DNA of 64,000 nt. Origin: Helicobacter pametensis ATCC 51478 (lineage in GTDB: Bacteria > Campylobacterota > Campylobacteria > Campylobacterales > Helicobacteraceae). The translations under genes and the position numbers were made by a program. Positions within the stretch are counted from its first letter, which is position 1, and the number at the start of each line of letters is the position of its first letter. Below are positions 45,750 to 56,600 of this stretch, piece after piece. The stretch spans positions 1 to 64,000 of the forward strand of contig NZ_JADE01000011.1 in NCBI RefSeq assembly GCF_000518225.1. The letters run 5' to 3'. The notes under the pieces are model-generated. The model was not told the origin of the DNA. It saw only the letters and a list, made by a program, of their open reading frames with translations, and did not search any database.

Positions 45750-46633
45750 TGCAGTTTCGTCCAATTAGGCTTAGTGATAGAGAATATATTTTAAGTGTTC
45801 AAGATCGCTCCAAAATACCTCTATCTGATTTTAATTTCACTAATTTGTGGATTTGGAGATTTGCCAGAGAGATTGCGATCGCTGAGATTGAGGGATGCTT
45901 GATGATTCGCACCACTTATCCTAATCAAGAGCCCTACTATTTCTTTCCTATGGGATCCAATGCTTCTGAAGCATTTCTAGCCTTTTTGGCAGCCAATCCT
46001 TTGGCTAGATTCCGCTCTCTTAGCCCATCTCAAGCACAATTCATCCAAGATCACACCACTCTCACTCCCCTGCCCAATCGTGATCGCTTTGATTATGTCT
46101 ATAGTATCCCCGAGCTAATCGCTCTCAATGGCCGCAAATATCACAAGAAAAAGAATCATCTCAACAAATTCTTCAACTCCTATCCTCATTTCATCTTTGA
46201 AGAGATTGAGTCAAGTCATTTAGAAGAGGTGAGAGAAGTATATCAGCGATGGTATGAAGCCAATCTAGCCAAAGATGAGGCATTGGATGCTGAAAAAAGG
46301 GGGATCGAATCGATTTTGGAGGATTTTGTCTCTCTTTCTAGGGCGACAGATAGGGGGTTGTTTGGACTAAGAGGCGGGCTTTTGCGCATAGATGGGGAGA
46401 TCGTGGCATTTTCATTTTCTGAGGCGATTTCTTCTCAAAGCATCGTCGTGCATATTGAAAAAGCCAATATCGCTTATGCAGGCGCATTTCAGGCAATTAA
46501 CCAGCAATGTCTAGCAAATCTTTGGGGTGATTTTTTGTGGGCCAATCGCGAGGAAGATCTGGGGATTGAGGGATTACGCAAAGCCAAGTTGAGCTATCAG
46601 CCCATCCATCTTTTGGAGAAATATGAAGTTTAG
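45746..46633 (+). CDS. DUF2156-family protein (GNAT-like acyltransferase fold)
   Basis: A 295-residue protein of the DUF2156 group: SDFNFTNLWIWR near residue 26, DYVYSIPELIALNGRKYHKKKNHLNKF in the middle and IVAFSFSEAI and IEKAN toward the end. The fold is that of the phosphatidylglycerol lysyltransferase C-terminal domain with two GNAT-like halves. No membrane spans are seen, so it is probably a cytosolic aminoacyl- or acyltransferase. I recall a counterpart at HP0292. Start ATG 45746 or 45749 cannot be separated. The stop overlaps pabB. Confidence 0.8.
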   Translation: MMQFRPIRLSDREYILSVQDRSKIPLSDFNFTNLWIWRFAREIAIAEIEGCLMIRTTYPNQEPYYFFPMGSNASEAFLAFLAANPLARFRSLSPSQAQFIQDHTTLTPLPNRDRFDYVYSIPELIALNGRKYHKKKNHLNKFFNSYPHFIFEEIESSHLEEVREVYQRWYEANLAKDEALDAEKRGIESILEDFVSLSRATDRGLFGLRGGLLRIDGEIVAFSFSEAISSQSIVVHIEKANIAYAGAFQAINQQCLANLWGDFLWANREEDLGIEGLRKAKLSYQPIHLLEKYEV

Positions 46634-48302
46634 TCTCTTTGGTGATTTTCTTTACAAAAATGCCCATAGAGAGTTGATCGCCTTTGCTGCTAGTGAGCTC
46701 CAAGAGGCATTTGATCAGCTTGAGTCTTACAAAGATGACTTTTATTGCATTGGCTATGTGAGCTATGAGGCTTACAAAGCCTTTGAAGATCCTGCCTACC
46801 GCTCTTCTAAACCCTTGCTTTATTTTGCTCTTTTTGAAGAAAGAGAGCGGTTTGAGCCTCCTGTATATAGGCAAGGATTCTGCCCATTTGATTTGAAATT
46901 TATCGATGAAGCATCCTATATCCACAAGATTGAAGCTCTCAAATCTCATATCGCCCTTGGCAACACTTATCAGGGTAATTTCACGACATTTTTGGAGTTT
47001 GAGACGATTGTGCCATCATTTGAGCTTTTCTGCCAACTCCTCCATCAGCAAAACACAGACTATAAGGCTTTTTTGCCCACACCCTATGGAGATATTTTGA
47101 GTTTTTCACCAGAGCTATTTTTTGATATCAAACACAATCAGATCACAACCAAGCCCATGAAAGGCACGATGCCAAGAGGTAAGAATGTTCAAGAAGATGA
47201 GGCAAATAAAAATTTCTTAGCCAGTGACATCAAAAATCGCAGTGAAAATGTGATGATCGTGGATTTATTGAGGAATGATCTAAGCAAGATTGTGCGAAAT
47301 GGAAGCCTAAAAGTTGAGCGCTTGTTTGAGGTGGAGACTTATCCGACATTGTTTCAAATGACCTCGACAATCAGTGGAGATCTCAAGCCACATTGCAGTC
47401 TTTTTGAGATATTCAAAGCTCTCTTTCCTTGTGGTTCGATTACAGGAGCACCTAAGAAGATCACCACAGAGATTCTCCAATCCCTTGAAGAGAGTGAGCG
47501 GGGCGTGTATTGTGGTGCGATTGGGATGCTCTCTCAAGATCAGATGACTTTCTCCATCCCTATCCGCACGATTTACAAACAAGATCGACACTGCTTTTAT
47601 GGGGTGGGAAGTGGGATTGTCTGGGATAGTGTGCCTAGGGATGAGTATAGAGAGCTACAGACGAAGATGAGTTTTTTGTATGCTGGAGCTGAATTTGCAC
47701 TTCTAGAGACGATGCTTTATACTCCAGAGGAGATCACTCAAGAGTTTTTGACCTTGCCCAAAGGACTTGTTTGGCTTCCTTTGCATCTAAAGCGCCTAAG
47801 AGATTCGGCTAAATCTTTAGGATTTTGCTTTTTGGATACTTTGATAGAAGAGTTGCAAGATCTAAGATTTCAAGAGAAAAAGATCATACGATTGCTGCTT
47901 GCACGCGATGGTCAAACCTCTATAGAAATCCTACCTTTTCAAGAGATCACCTCTTGTGATGTGCGTTTGCAAGAAAAGCCTAAGCTTTGTGATCTGGATC
48001 TTTTCAAAACCTCGCTTCATCGCATCCCTATTGAAGTGCGAGAGCAAAATTTGTTTGATGTGATTTATCATCATGATGGAATCTTGCTTGAGGGAAGTCG
48101 CAGCAATCTTGTGTTGGAGCTAGATGGAGTGCTGGTGACTCCTGAGTTTGAGCATAATTTTTTGAGGGGAACTTGTAGGGAAGAGATGCTCAGAAGAGGG
48201 ATAGTCCAAGAGAGAGTTTTGAGGGTTGAAGATCTGAAGAGGGCAGAGAGGGTTTTTTGCCTGAATTCTGTGAGGGGGTTACAAGAGGTTAATTTACTTT
48301 GA
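46623..48302 (+). CDS. pabB: Aminodeoxychorismate synthase component I fused to aminodeoxychorismate lyase
   Basis: A 559-residue fusion for p-aminobenzoate (folate) synthesis. Residues about 1-340 are PabB-like: TYQGNFTTFLEFE, KPMKGTMPRGKN, RSENVMIVDLLRNDLSKI, CGSITGAPKKITTEIL, FSIPIRTI and GVGSGIVWDS. Residues about 350-559 are a PLP class IV (PabC) domain, with ETMLYTP and LEGSRSNLVLE and the ending CLNSVRGLQEV. The order is PabB then PabC in one chain; the glutaminase PabA is not adjacent. It starts 11 bases inside the DUF2156 gene. Confidence 0.92.
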   Translation: MKFSLFGDFLYKNAHRELIAFAASELQEAFDQLESYKDDFYCIGYVSYEAYKAFEDPAYRSSKPLLYFALFEERERFEPPVYRQGFCPFDLKFIDEASYIHKIEALKSHIALGNTYQGNFTTFLEFETIVPSFELFCQLLHQQNTDYKAFLPTPYGDILSFSPELFFDIKHNQITTKPMKGTMPRGKNVQEDEANKNFLASDIKNRSENVMIVDLLRNDLSKIVRNGSLKVERLFEVETYPTLFQMTSTISGDLKPHCSLFEIFKALFPCGSITGAPKKITTEILQSLEESERGVYCGAIGMLSQDQMTFSIPIRTIYKQDRHCFYGVGSGIVWDSVPRDEYRELQTKMSFLYAGAEFALLETMLYTPEEITQEFLTLPKGLVWLPLHLKRLRDSAKSLGFCFLDTLIEELQDLRFQEKKIIRLLLARDGQTSIEILPFQEITSCDVRLQEKPKLCDLDLFKTSLHRIPIEVREQNLFDVIYHHDGILLEGSRSNLVLELDGVLVTPEFEHNFLRGTCREEMLRRGIVQERVLRVEDLKRAERVFCLNSVRGLQEVNLL

Positions 48303-48338
48303 GATAGAATCTAGGTTTGTAAAATTTTGGAGCGAGTG

Positions 48339-51300
48339 ATGATGAAACGATATATTTCCCTAGCTTTATCTGTGCTTTGTGTTCAGGCTTTGGCCAATGA
48401 GTGCTCTACCAAAAAAGATAAATCTGAGATAGCCAAAGGTGAGACTTGCACGATTAGCTCATATGGTTCATTAAATGTAACTTCAAATAGCCTTACAAAT
48501 GAAGGGACATTGATCTTTGAAAACTCATCTAGTTTAATTTTCAAGAACCAAACTTCTTTAAATAGTGAGATTGGTTATCAGATTACTGGCAACTCTGCAA
48601 GAGGAAAGATCAAGGTTTGGGGTTCTGATGCATCTATTGATGCTTCCAAAGGTAATCTATCGATTACAAATCAGGATATCGAACTTGCCAATGGTGTGAA
48701 GTTTGAGATTCAAACAAAATCTTTGACACTTGGAGCTCAAAATCAACAAACCACCATTTCAAGTAAGTCTCACGCAGTCTTAGCGTTGGATGCAGATGCG
48801 CTCAATGTGGTGGATGCGAGTTTGAAAAATATTGAAATTACAAGTAGCAAACTTAAATCAATCTCTGTGACAAATCTAAATCTCTCCAATTTCACTCTCA
48901 ATACAACCTCAGCTCTCACCCTAAGCGCACAAAGCCAAACATCGATCCTATCTGGCTCTCAGTCTTTAGGGACAGGATTGACAAAGCTTGCGTCTTTCAC
49001 ACTAGCAGGTCAGAATTATATCAGTGGCACAGATATAAAGATCCAAGAGGGGACTTATGACTTCAAAGGTGGAGGGAAACTGATTTTTAGTGGTAGTAAT
49101 AGTATCACTGTGGGTGCAGATGCATTGCAAGCCGTATCGCAACCCGTGTCTCAAGGTGCGAAAGTGACCTTCACTGGTTCTAATTCAAAAGAAAAAGACA
49201 AAAAAACCTCAGTTGGATTCTATGGAAGTCAAAAAGATATCGGCGTGACTTTTCATAATGTCGAGGCAAGTGATATCACACTTCAGATCATCAAAGATGG
49301 AGATGGAGCAGTCCTTGGAAATATCCAGACGACATTCAAAGATGCGATCTTGGAGGGAAGAGATAGTAGTGGAGCAAGCCAAGTGCTTGTGATCGAAAAT
49401 GCCAATTCAAGTAAAAGCACGCAAGGAAAAATCACTATCACCCATAAGCAAGAATATGGTGAAAGTGCTCCAGCTGCAAGCAAAACGACTTTTAGTGGAG
49501 CAGGGATCAAGATCTATGGACAAGAGATCAGTATTGGTGAAAACCAGGCGCAAGTCAATAAGACAAATAAAACAGCCTATATCCTTGAACTCAAGACTGA
49601 TGAAAATGCAGGGGAGATCACACTAGGGAAGCCAAACACTGATTCTAAGCAAGAAAAACAGCCCAATAAAGATGGTGATGTGCTAATTGAGGGGAAAAAT
49701 GGTAATGGCTCCAAGCAATCCCTCCAGCTTGCTGCCAATAAGATCAATTTCGATGGAAGCGTCACGCTCAAAAATCTCTCCATCCAAACAAGAAGCAAAA
49801 ATGACAGCCTAGTCTTTATGGGTAAGGGTGAGACAAGCACTCTAAGTCTTGAGGGCATCGATCTAAGGGCTGGGATGCTCAATGATAAAGGAGAGGGGAA
49901 ATATCAAGGCTTGATTTTCGCTTCAGAAGAAGCAGGCAAGCGCTCTAAGATTGAAACTAAAAATGACATTAGCCTCAAAGCTTCCCAATTTATCTTCAAA
50001 GATCAAAATGTCTCCATCGATCAAGGCAAAAGCTTGAATCTCTATTCTTATGGTGTGACGAATCTCCCAAAAGATTCCAAAACACAAGGGAAGCCTGAAA
50101 AAACTGGCACCTTTGCTTTCTATGATACGCGTTTTGAAAGCGGGGCAAATTCAAGTGGAGCTAGGGAGAAGTCTCAGGGTGCCACGACGCTCAAACTCTA
50201 CTCTGGAGAAAATGGAGCCAAAGTCTTATCCAGTGGCTTGGTGCTCAAAGATGTCAATCTAGAAAGCCTCAAAATCAATGACCAATCTACATTGACTAAT
50301 GGAGATGCGCAAGCCTCCCTAGACCTTTCAGACACCGCAAGTAATCTGACAGTACTAGGAGATGTGCAGATCAAGGCTCATGATTTCAAATATCAGCAAG
50401 ATGGGAAGAGTGCCCAAGGAGTGGGGATGGATCTCTTTGTGGGAGACAAAAGCAGTGCTGGACATCTTGTGCTTCAAAGCACACAGGGCAATGGTGCGGG
50501 CAAGCAAACAGGAGATCAAGCATTTGTGCTAGGAGGGGTGCTGACCCTAGATAACTCCTCAATCAATACCACCAATAAAAGAGCAGATGGACGCAGCACA
50601 TTTGATATCCAAATGGGGAGCGATAAACTCAGTGAGTTTAAAATCACGCTGAATGTGAGTGGGGGGATCAGTGTCTTGCATGACAACATAGCGGATCAAA
50701 GCACAGAGATCAAAGCCAAGAACTTTATCTTTGATGCGAGCTCTAAACTCCATAGTAAAAATGGGAAGCTTATTCTCACTTCAAGTGATGGAGTGATTGA
50801 TGCCAAAGGTCTCACTATCCTTGAGGGGACAGAGGTAGCCAAAGCAAGCATTGAAGCCAATAAACAAAATAACACAATTCAAAATCAATCTACATCTCCC
50901 ATGCTCACACTTCATGATGTTGAGGTGAGGGGAAGTGCGGAGCTTAAGAGTGGTTATAAGTTTGAGAAGTCCAATATTTCAGTCCAAAGTGATGGCACCA
51001 ATAGAACTTTTACTATTCAATCTACTAATGGTGCAGTGAATAATATTGATTCAATCACACTTAAAAGTGCTGTGATGGATGTTAAAAATTCAAGTAATGG
51101 TGCAGAACTCAAACTCAATGGAGGAGGAAGCATCACTTCAAGTGGAGATTCTAAGATCCAAGCCTCCAAGATCTCAGTCGATTCTCAAGGCAAAACCAAC
51201 TCACTCCTCACGCTCAATGTCCTTGATGGCACCCTTACCCTTCTTGAAAAAAGTAGAAATGGAGGAAGTGGAGGAAATGGATCCTTTGGTGCGATCAATC

Positions 51301-53600
51301 TAGGCCATGAGAGCAAAGATAGTGCTGGCAAGATCACACGCACTGGAGGGAATCTCGTCTTGCTAAAAAGTGAGGCTACTAACCAAAGTGGTCAGCAAAC
51401 CCACCAGCAAAATATTCAGCCACAATACAACTCCCTCACTCTCCAAGGACCTCTGACTTCTTATGGAGAGTCAACTCTCACGGCTAGCTCTTTCAAAGTC
51501 TCAGAGAGCGTTGCTCAAGATGCACCATTGATCTCTAGCATCGGTGGAGAACTTAAACTTATCGCCAAAGATTCTGTCACGAGAAACACTGATGGTTTGA
51601 TGATTCACACAGGGGAGATTGTCCTAAAGAATGGAATCCTTGGCTATTATCAAACCAAAGCAGTGACATCAGCAGAAAAGAGCGGAGAGTTAGAGCTTGG
51701 CAAACTTTTCCTTGGTCCCAGGATCGATCCTAGAGGATTTCACTCACCCATCGTGAGATCAAGCGGTAACTCATCGATCAAAGCAAGTGAGGGTGGTCTC
51801 ACCATCCGAGGAGTTGATGTGTATTCCACAGGAGGGACACTCCGATTGATTGGACTAAAGGATGGATCAATCTTTGGAGATCTAGTCTTGCACAATGGAG
51901 GGCTAAGCGCACTCAAAGGAGGCACAAAAGAAGAAGAGCAAGCGATCATTAGGCTTGGAGAAAATAAGAGGGTCAGAATGATCTCAAGCTCACCATTTGT
52001 CGCTCCCAATAATCCATTGGGTGGAGGAGGATTTGGAGAGATCCAAGCCAAAAGTCTGATCTTTGAGGACGATAGCACAACATCTCAGAAACTCATCCAG
52101 CTTGAGATCAAGCCTGAAAAGCTAGCAAGTGGAGAGGAGCTTTTCTCTCTCAGAGAGGGAGATCAGTCTTTGATCCGCACAAGTGAAGGGATCATCAAAA
52201 AGGCAGGTCCATATGCAAAAGAAGAAAATGGCTCTGGATCCAAGATCACTCTCTCAGATATCTCAATCGATTATGGAGGTTACAAGTCCCTTAAACTCAC
52301 ACCAAAACTTATCGAAGATGAGAAGAAAGACAAGGTTTTATCCCTAGTCTTGGGTGTCCAAGTCCAGCAAAATAGTATCTCTGAACTCATCGAAAGTATC
52401 CAAGATCCCGATAAACGCAAAGAGATGGAAGCAGTCTTGGGTCAAGGAAGACTTGAAGAGATCGCAGATTCTATCCTCCATAGTTCTGACAATCCTTTCA
52501 AGATCGGGATTTCTGAAAACATCGCTCAAGGCAATACCAAGCTTATCTCAGAGGCACTTTATTATATGGATGATGGACTGAGCGCATTAGCAGATCTAGT
52601 CCATACAAGCTACAAGGTCTATGATCAGGTCGCATCGCTCTCCTTTGGATCACTGCAAAACCGTATGGCTAGAGTTAATAATCCACACGCAGCTCAAGCA
52701 AGTATCGCTTCTTTGATTAGATCAGCTTCCCAGTATCGCTATGCTGCCCAAGATGATGGGATACTTTTGGATGCAGTGAGTGATGCTCCTAAGGGGGGGA
52801 TTTGGGCATCTTATGATGGTGCGATGCGAAGTGGTAAAAATGTCAGCTCAAGTGTCAATGGATTGAGTGCTGGATATGATGGGGTGATCGCTGATCAGGC
52901 ATTGCTTGGAGGGTTCATCAGCTATCTATATGGATCTTATAATGGAGAGCATGTCCAAAACTCCTCACACAATATCCATTTAGGACTGTATTCAAGACTT
53001 TATTATGGGGGAAATGAGATTGATTTCAGTCTCTCTCAGATGATAGGGATGAATACTGCGACGCTGATGATGGGATATGGGATGATTCCTCATATGCTCA
53101 ATGGTGAGTTTGGATTCAATGTCTATGCAACCAATTTCCAAGCACGCTATGGATATGCCTTTGCTTTGGGGGATGAGGAGAGTCCTTATTATCTCAAGCC
53201 TTTGTTTGGGATCGATACGACCTTGCTTCTCAGAGATCAAGCACAGACCAATGCAATCGGTGCGATGCAAGTCTCAAAGGGAGAGAATCTTAGATTTGAT
53301 TTGATGGCAGGATTGGAGTTTAGGAAGTATTTCAACCCTCAGAGCTATGTCTTTGTACTTCCTATGGTGCAAGCTGGGATGCTCAATCTAGGCAACACCA
53401 TCCACGCAGGATTTGTAGGCTCTACTGCCTTGCCCTATGAGTTTGACACCCAAAAAGATATCAATGTCGGATTGTATGCCGGAGGTCAGGGGAGTGTGGC
53501 AGAAAATCTCGCTGTCTCAGGAAGTATGGGGGTCAAGATGGGTGTGAAAAACACAGATGTGATCACAAGCTGGAATGTCGGCCTAAGATATAAATTCTAA
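48339..53600 (+). CDS. Giant autotransporter 1 (Hsr-like surface protein candidate)
   Basis: A 1753-residue type Va autotransporter. The start is ATG 48339, six bases after GGAG. The signal peptide spans about residues 1-19 (RYISLALSVLCVQALA). The passenger is a long beta-helix-type array of short Ser/Thr/Asn/Lys-rich repeats with many ITLK, SSGDSK and LTLHN elements and just two cysteines near the N-terminus (C22 and C37). A helical linker near residues 1440-1480 leads to a barrel of about 267 residues (1487-1753) beginning GIWASYDGAMRSG, with NGLSAGYDGV, and ending in GLRYKF with the terminal Phe expected by the Bam machinery. It is paralogous to the next gene. Confidence 0.88.
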   Translation: MMKRYISLALSVLCVQALANECSTKKDKSEIAKGETCTISSYGSLNVTSNSLTNEGTLIFENSSSLIFKNQTSLNSEIGYQITGNSARGKIKVWGSDASIDASKGNLSITNQDIELANGVKFEIQTKSLTLGAQNQQTTISSKSHAVLALDADALNVVDASLKNIEITSSKLKSISVTNLNLSNFTLNTTSALTLSAQSQTSILSGSQSLGTGLTKLASFTLAGQNYISGTDIKIQEGTYDFKGGGKLIFSGSNSITVGADALQAVSQPVSQGAKVTFTGSNSKEKDKKTSVGFYGSQKDIGVTFHNVEASDITLQIIKDGDGAVLGNIQTTFKDAILEGRDSSGASQVLVIENANSSKSTQGKITITHKQEYGESAPAASKTTFSGAGIKIYGQEISIGENQAQVNKTNKTAYILELKTDENAGEITLGKPNTDSKQEKQPNKDGDVLIEGKNGNGSKQSLQLAANKINFDGSVTLKNLSIQTRSKNDSLVFMGKGETSTLSLEGIDLRAGMLNDKGEGKYQGLIFASEEAGKRSKIETKNDISLKASQFIFKDQNVSIDQGKSLNLYSYGVTNLPKDSKTQGKPEKTGTFAFYDTRFESGANSSGAREKSQGATTLKLYSGENGAKVLSSGLVLKDVNLESLKINDQSTLTNGDAQASLDLSDTASNLTVLGDVQIKAHDFKYQQDGKSAQGVGMDLFVGDKSSAGHLVLQSTQGNGAGKQTGDQAFVLGGVLTLDNSSINTTNKRADGRSTFDIQMGSDKLSEFKITLNVSGGISVLHDNIADQSTEIKAKNFIFDASSKLHSKNGKLILTSSDGVIDAKGLTILEGTEVAKASIEANKQNNTIQNQSTSPMLTLHDVEVRGSAELKSGYKFEKSNISVQSDGTNRTFTIQSTNGAVNNIDSITLKSAVMDVKNSSNGAELKLNGGGSITSSGDSKIQASKISVDSQGKTNSLLTLNVLDGTLTLLEKSRNGGSGGNGSFGAINLGHESKDSAGKITRTGGNLVLLKSEATNQSGQQTHQQNIQPQYNSLTLQGPLTSYGESTLTASSFKVSESVAQDAPLISSIGGELKLIAKDSVTRNTDGLMIHTGEIVLKNGILGYYQTKAVTSAEKSGELELGKLFLGPRIDPRGFHSPIVRSSGNSSIKASEGGLTIRGVDVYSTGGTLRLIGLKDGSIFGDLVLHNGGLSALKGGTKEEEQAIIRLGENKRVRMISSSPFVAPNNPLGGGGFGEIQAKSLIFEDDSTTSQKLIQLEIKPEKLASGEELFSLREGDQSLIRTSEGIIKKAGPYAKEENGSGSKITLSDISIDYGGYKSLKLTPKLIEDEKKDKVLSLVLGVQVQQNSISELIESIQDPDKRKEMEAVLGQGRLEEIADSILHSSDNPFKIGISENIAQGNTKLISEALYYMDDGLSALADLVHTSYKVYDQVASLSFGSLQNRMARVNNPHAAQASIASLIRSASQYRYAAQDDGILLDAVSDAPKGGIWASYDGAMRSGKNVSSSVNGLSAGYDGVIADQALLGGFISYLYGSYNGEHVQNSSHNIHLGLYSRLYYGGNEIDFSLSQMIGMNTATLMMGYGMIPHMLNGEFGFNVYATNFQARYGYAFALGDEESPYYLKPLFGIDTTLLLRDQAQTNAIGAMQVSKGENLRFDLMAGLEFRKYFNPQSYVFVLPMVQAGMLNLGNTIHAGFVGSTALPYEFDTQKDINVGLYAGGQGSVAENLAVSGSMGVKMGVKNTDVITSWNVGLRYKF

Positions 53601-53610
53601 GGGAAGAGAG

Positions 53611-56600
53611 ATGAGGAAAAGTTGTATTTCATTGGTTTTGAGTGGGGTGTTGATGGGAGTGTGCGCAGAGACTTCTTCCAATAATCAGATCATTGCCAAC
53701 TTTGGAGAGAAACCGAGCTCTGGAAAAACAGAAGGGGGGACATACGATTCGGCTACAAAGAATGGTAGTGGGAGTGCAAGCTATGGGACAGACTGGACAG
53801 GTTCAAGTTCTGGACTCTATGTGAAGACAGATGGTCTCACTTTCACCTTTAAAAATAGCTCGGCAACTTCTCTTCTCTTCAAAGATGGCTTTATCTTTAG
53901 CAATAATCTTAATACTCAAAACAAAGCCAATATCACCATCAAAAATGAGCCTGCAACTGGCAAAAATGAAAATCTATCTCTTATCTTTGGAGAGAATGGA
54001 GGATATGACAAAAGAGTGGCGATCGGCAAAAATCTCAATGTCACACTTGATGGTTTCAAAGAAGTCAAAGTGCAGGGGAATCTCTGGATCGGTGAAAACT
54101 CAAATCTCTCCGTGAAGTCTAGTAATAATGGCTCAGGAAAGATGATTAACTCAGGAGGCTTGGTCTTGGAGAGACAAGCAAGCCTTCAAGCTGGAGAGCT
54201 AGATAATCAAGGCACACTTGTGATGAGTGATGGAAGCTACATCCAAGTAAAAAGTATCGAGAGTAATGGTAATGCAGGGCATTCCAAGTTTGATATCCAA
54301 GGCAATGCACGCATCGAGTTTGCAGCCAATGGAGGCTCACTAGCTGCAAACCAAGCAGCTACAGCTTCAAGCACAATCAAGGGGCAAAATTTCTATCTCT
54401 GGAGTGGCAAGACACTCACCATCACCAACACCACGAGCACAAATGGACAATCTGAGGTTCGCAATGGTCCCACAACTCTAAGCCTTGGAGATAGTGATAA
54501 AGCTCAAACTTCTTTCGTAGGATCTGGAAATGAAGTCAAGATCGAAGGATTTAGCACCCTTGAGAGTAAAAATCTCTCTCTGAGTGGTGTGATCTTTAGA
54601 AGTGATTCCATCAAGGAGATCAAAAACTCACATCTATCTTTGAGCAATACCTATATCTTGCTTGACAAAAAAAGTGAAACTACTCCCCAAAATGACACAG
54701 GAGTGAAGATCATATCTAGTGATGGCTCACGATCTGGTTCAAGCCTTTCAGTGTTTGAGCTCAAAGGACGCAATAATCTCATCTCAGCTGGAGATCAAGA
54801 TCTCAAGATTCAGGGCACCCATTCTTTCCAAGGTGGTGGATCACTGGATATCTTGGCAAAGAGCATCACACTGGGAAGTGATAATACTGGAGTAAATGAC
54901 ATCACGATCACAGCAGGTGGCGCAGCAAGCAATGGAGTTTTGACTCTTGAAGGCAAGGATAACTCGATCCTAGCACTTGGAGCAAGTAGTGCGATCATCA
55001 GTCAAAATCTCAAAGTCTCAGATCTTCACCTCCAATTTCTTGGAGAGAAGGAATCCACTCTTCAAAACAAAACCTTAGAGCTAAGCGGTCAATCCATCCT
55101 TGAAGCAGTCAATCGTGATGATCAGCTCATCGATCTAAAAATCACCAAAAATGGCACAAGTGGAGTAAGCGAAGCAGCAGGAGCAAATGGTGCAACTGGG
55201 ACGATCAAGATTACCAAGGGGGGCAATGTCACCTTACGAGGTAAAAATATCTCTATCACAGATCAAAATATCTCACTAGAAAATGGAACAACAGGTCTAG
55301 CAGGGGTGATGACAGCAGGAGTGACAAACGATAAAACCACGCTAACCTTGGAGGCAATGGAGGGAAGTGTGACGCTTGAAAGTAGTGGTGATTCTCCATT
55401 CAAGATCGAGGGCAAAAATGAAGTCTCGAAAAATGTCATCGACTTCAAAACTTCGCATATCAATTTTGGTAATAAGGTTGAACTCAACAAACTACAGATC
55501 GTTGCAGGCAATGATAGTGGAGCGACTTTCTATGGGACACAGGGGGGAGAGATTAGCTTTAAAAATGGCACGACGATCACCACAGGGCGTGAGCACAATG
55601 GGAAAACGATCTACAAAGAGCTGACCTTCAGCACGCAATTTGCCCAAGATCAAAGAGAAAAAAACAATCAACAATCCACACTTAAATTTTTTGGAGATAC
55701 AACACTTAAGGCCTCTAGCATCACCATGCAAAATCAAAAAGTGGAGCTTAACAAAAATGGAGTTCATGCAGAGTCATCGGGTGCAGGCTCAAGTCCAACT
55801 CTTAGTCTCTATGCCTATGGAACTGGTGAGATTGATCCTAACGGTGAAGTCAAGGGAGCAGGGACTTTCGCCTTTGTCAATACTACCTTTGCTCCAAGTT
55901 CGGTCAATTCTACTACCGAGAGTAGCACAAGCGGCGGCACGACACAAGCCACACTCAAGCTCTATGGTGGCTCAGGTGGAAAGGTCGGAGAGCAAAATAT
56001 AGAGGGTGGAGTAGTCTTGCTTGCCAATGATCTGACTTTGGACAATATCACTCTCCAAGCATTAAAGATTCCAAAACCTACTAATGGAGCATCTCGGACA
56101 GAAAATCAAAAAAACTCCTTAGATCTCTCTGCGAGCAGTGGGAAGCTCACAGCTCTAGGAAAAGTGACGATCGAGGCAGATGGTGTCTATACCACACGCG
56201 CTCAAAAGGATGAGAAAGGCAAAGAGGTGAGCGCAAGAGTGCAGGGGATCGGGATGGATCTTCATGTGGGCAATAGCTCCAAAATCGGAAATCTCACGAT
56301 CAAAAGTGATCAAAAGTCAGATGAATTTGTCATCGGTGGGAATCTAGTCATCGATAACTCGCAAGCAACACAAACAAGTGATCTAGTCAGACAAAATTCT
56401 CAAAGTTCCTTTGATGTCGAGCTTGGTCAAGCCTCTAGTAGTGGTGGCGGAGGGGGCGGTGGTGGATATAGCGCTGAAGCAAATACCACATCAGGAGTGA
56501 ATAAACTCAGTGATCAAACACTGAAATTAGTGATCGATGGGGGGATCACAGCCATTGGACATGATGGTGGTAAATCCAAAACAGGTGGAACAACTACTAC

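Noticed and set aside
52794-52800. G7 tract in autotransporter 1 and similar G7 tracts near 16735, 23170 and 38084 as phase-variation switches
   Set aside because: All are only seven bases, lie within open frames coding conserved residues, and no tract of eight or more was seen; slippage would be rare.
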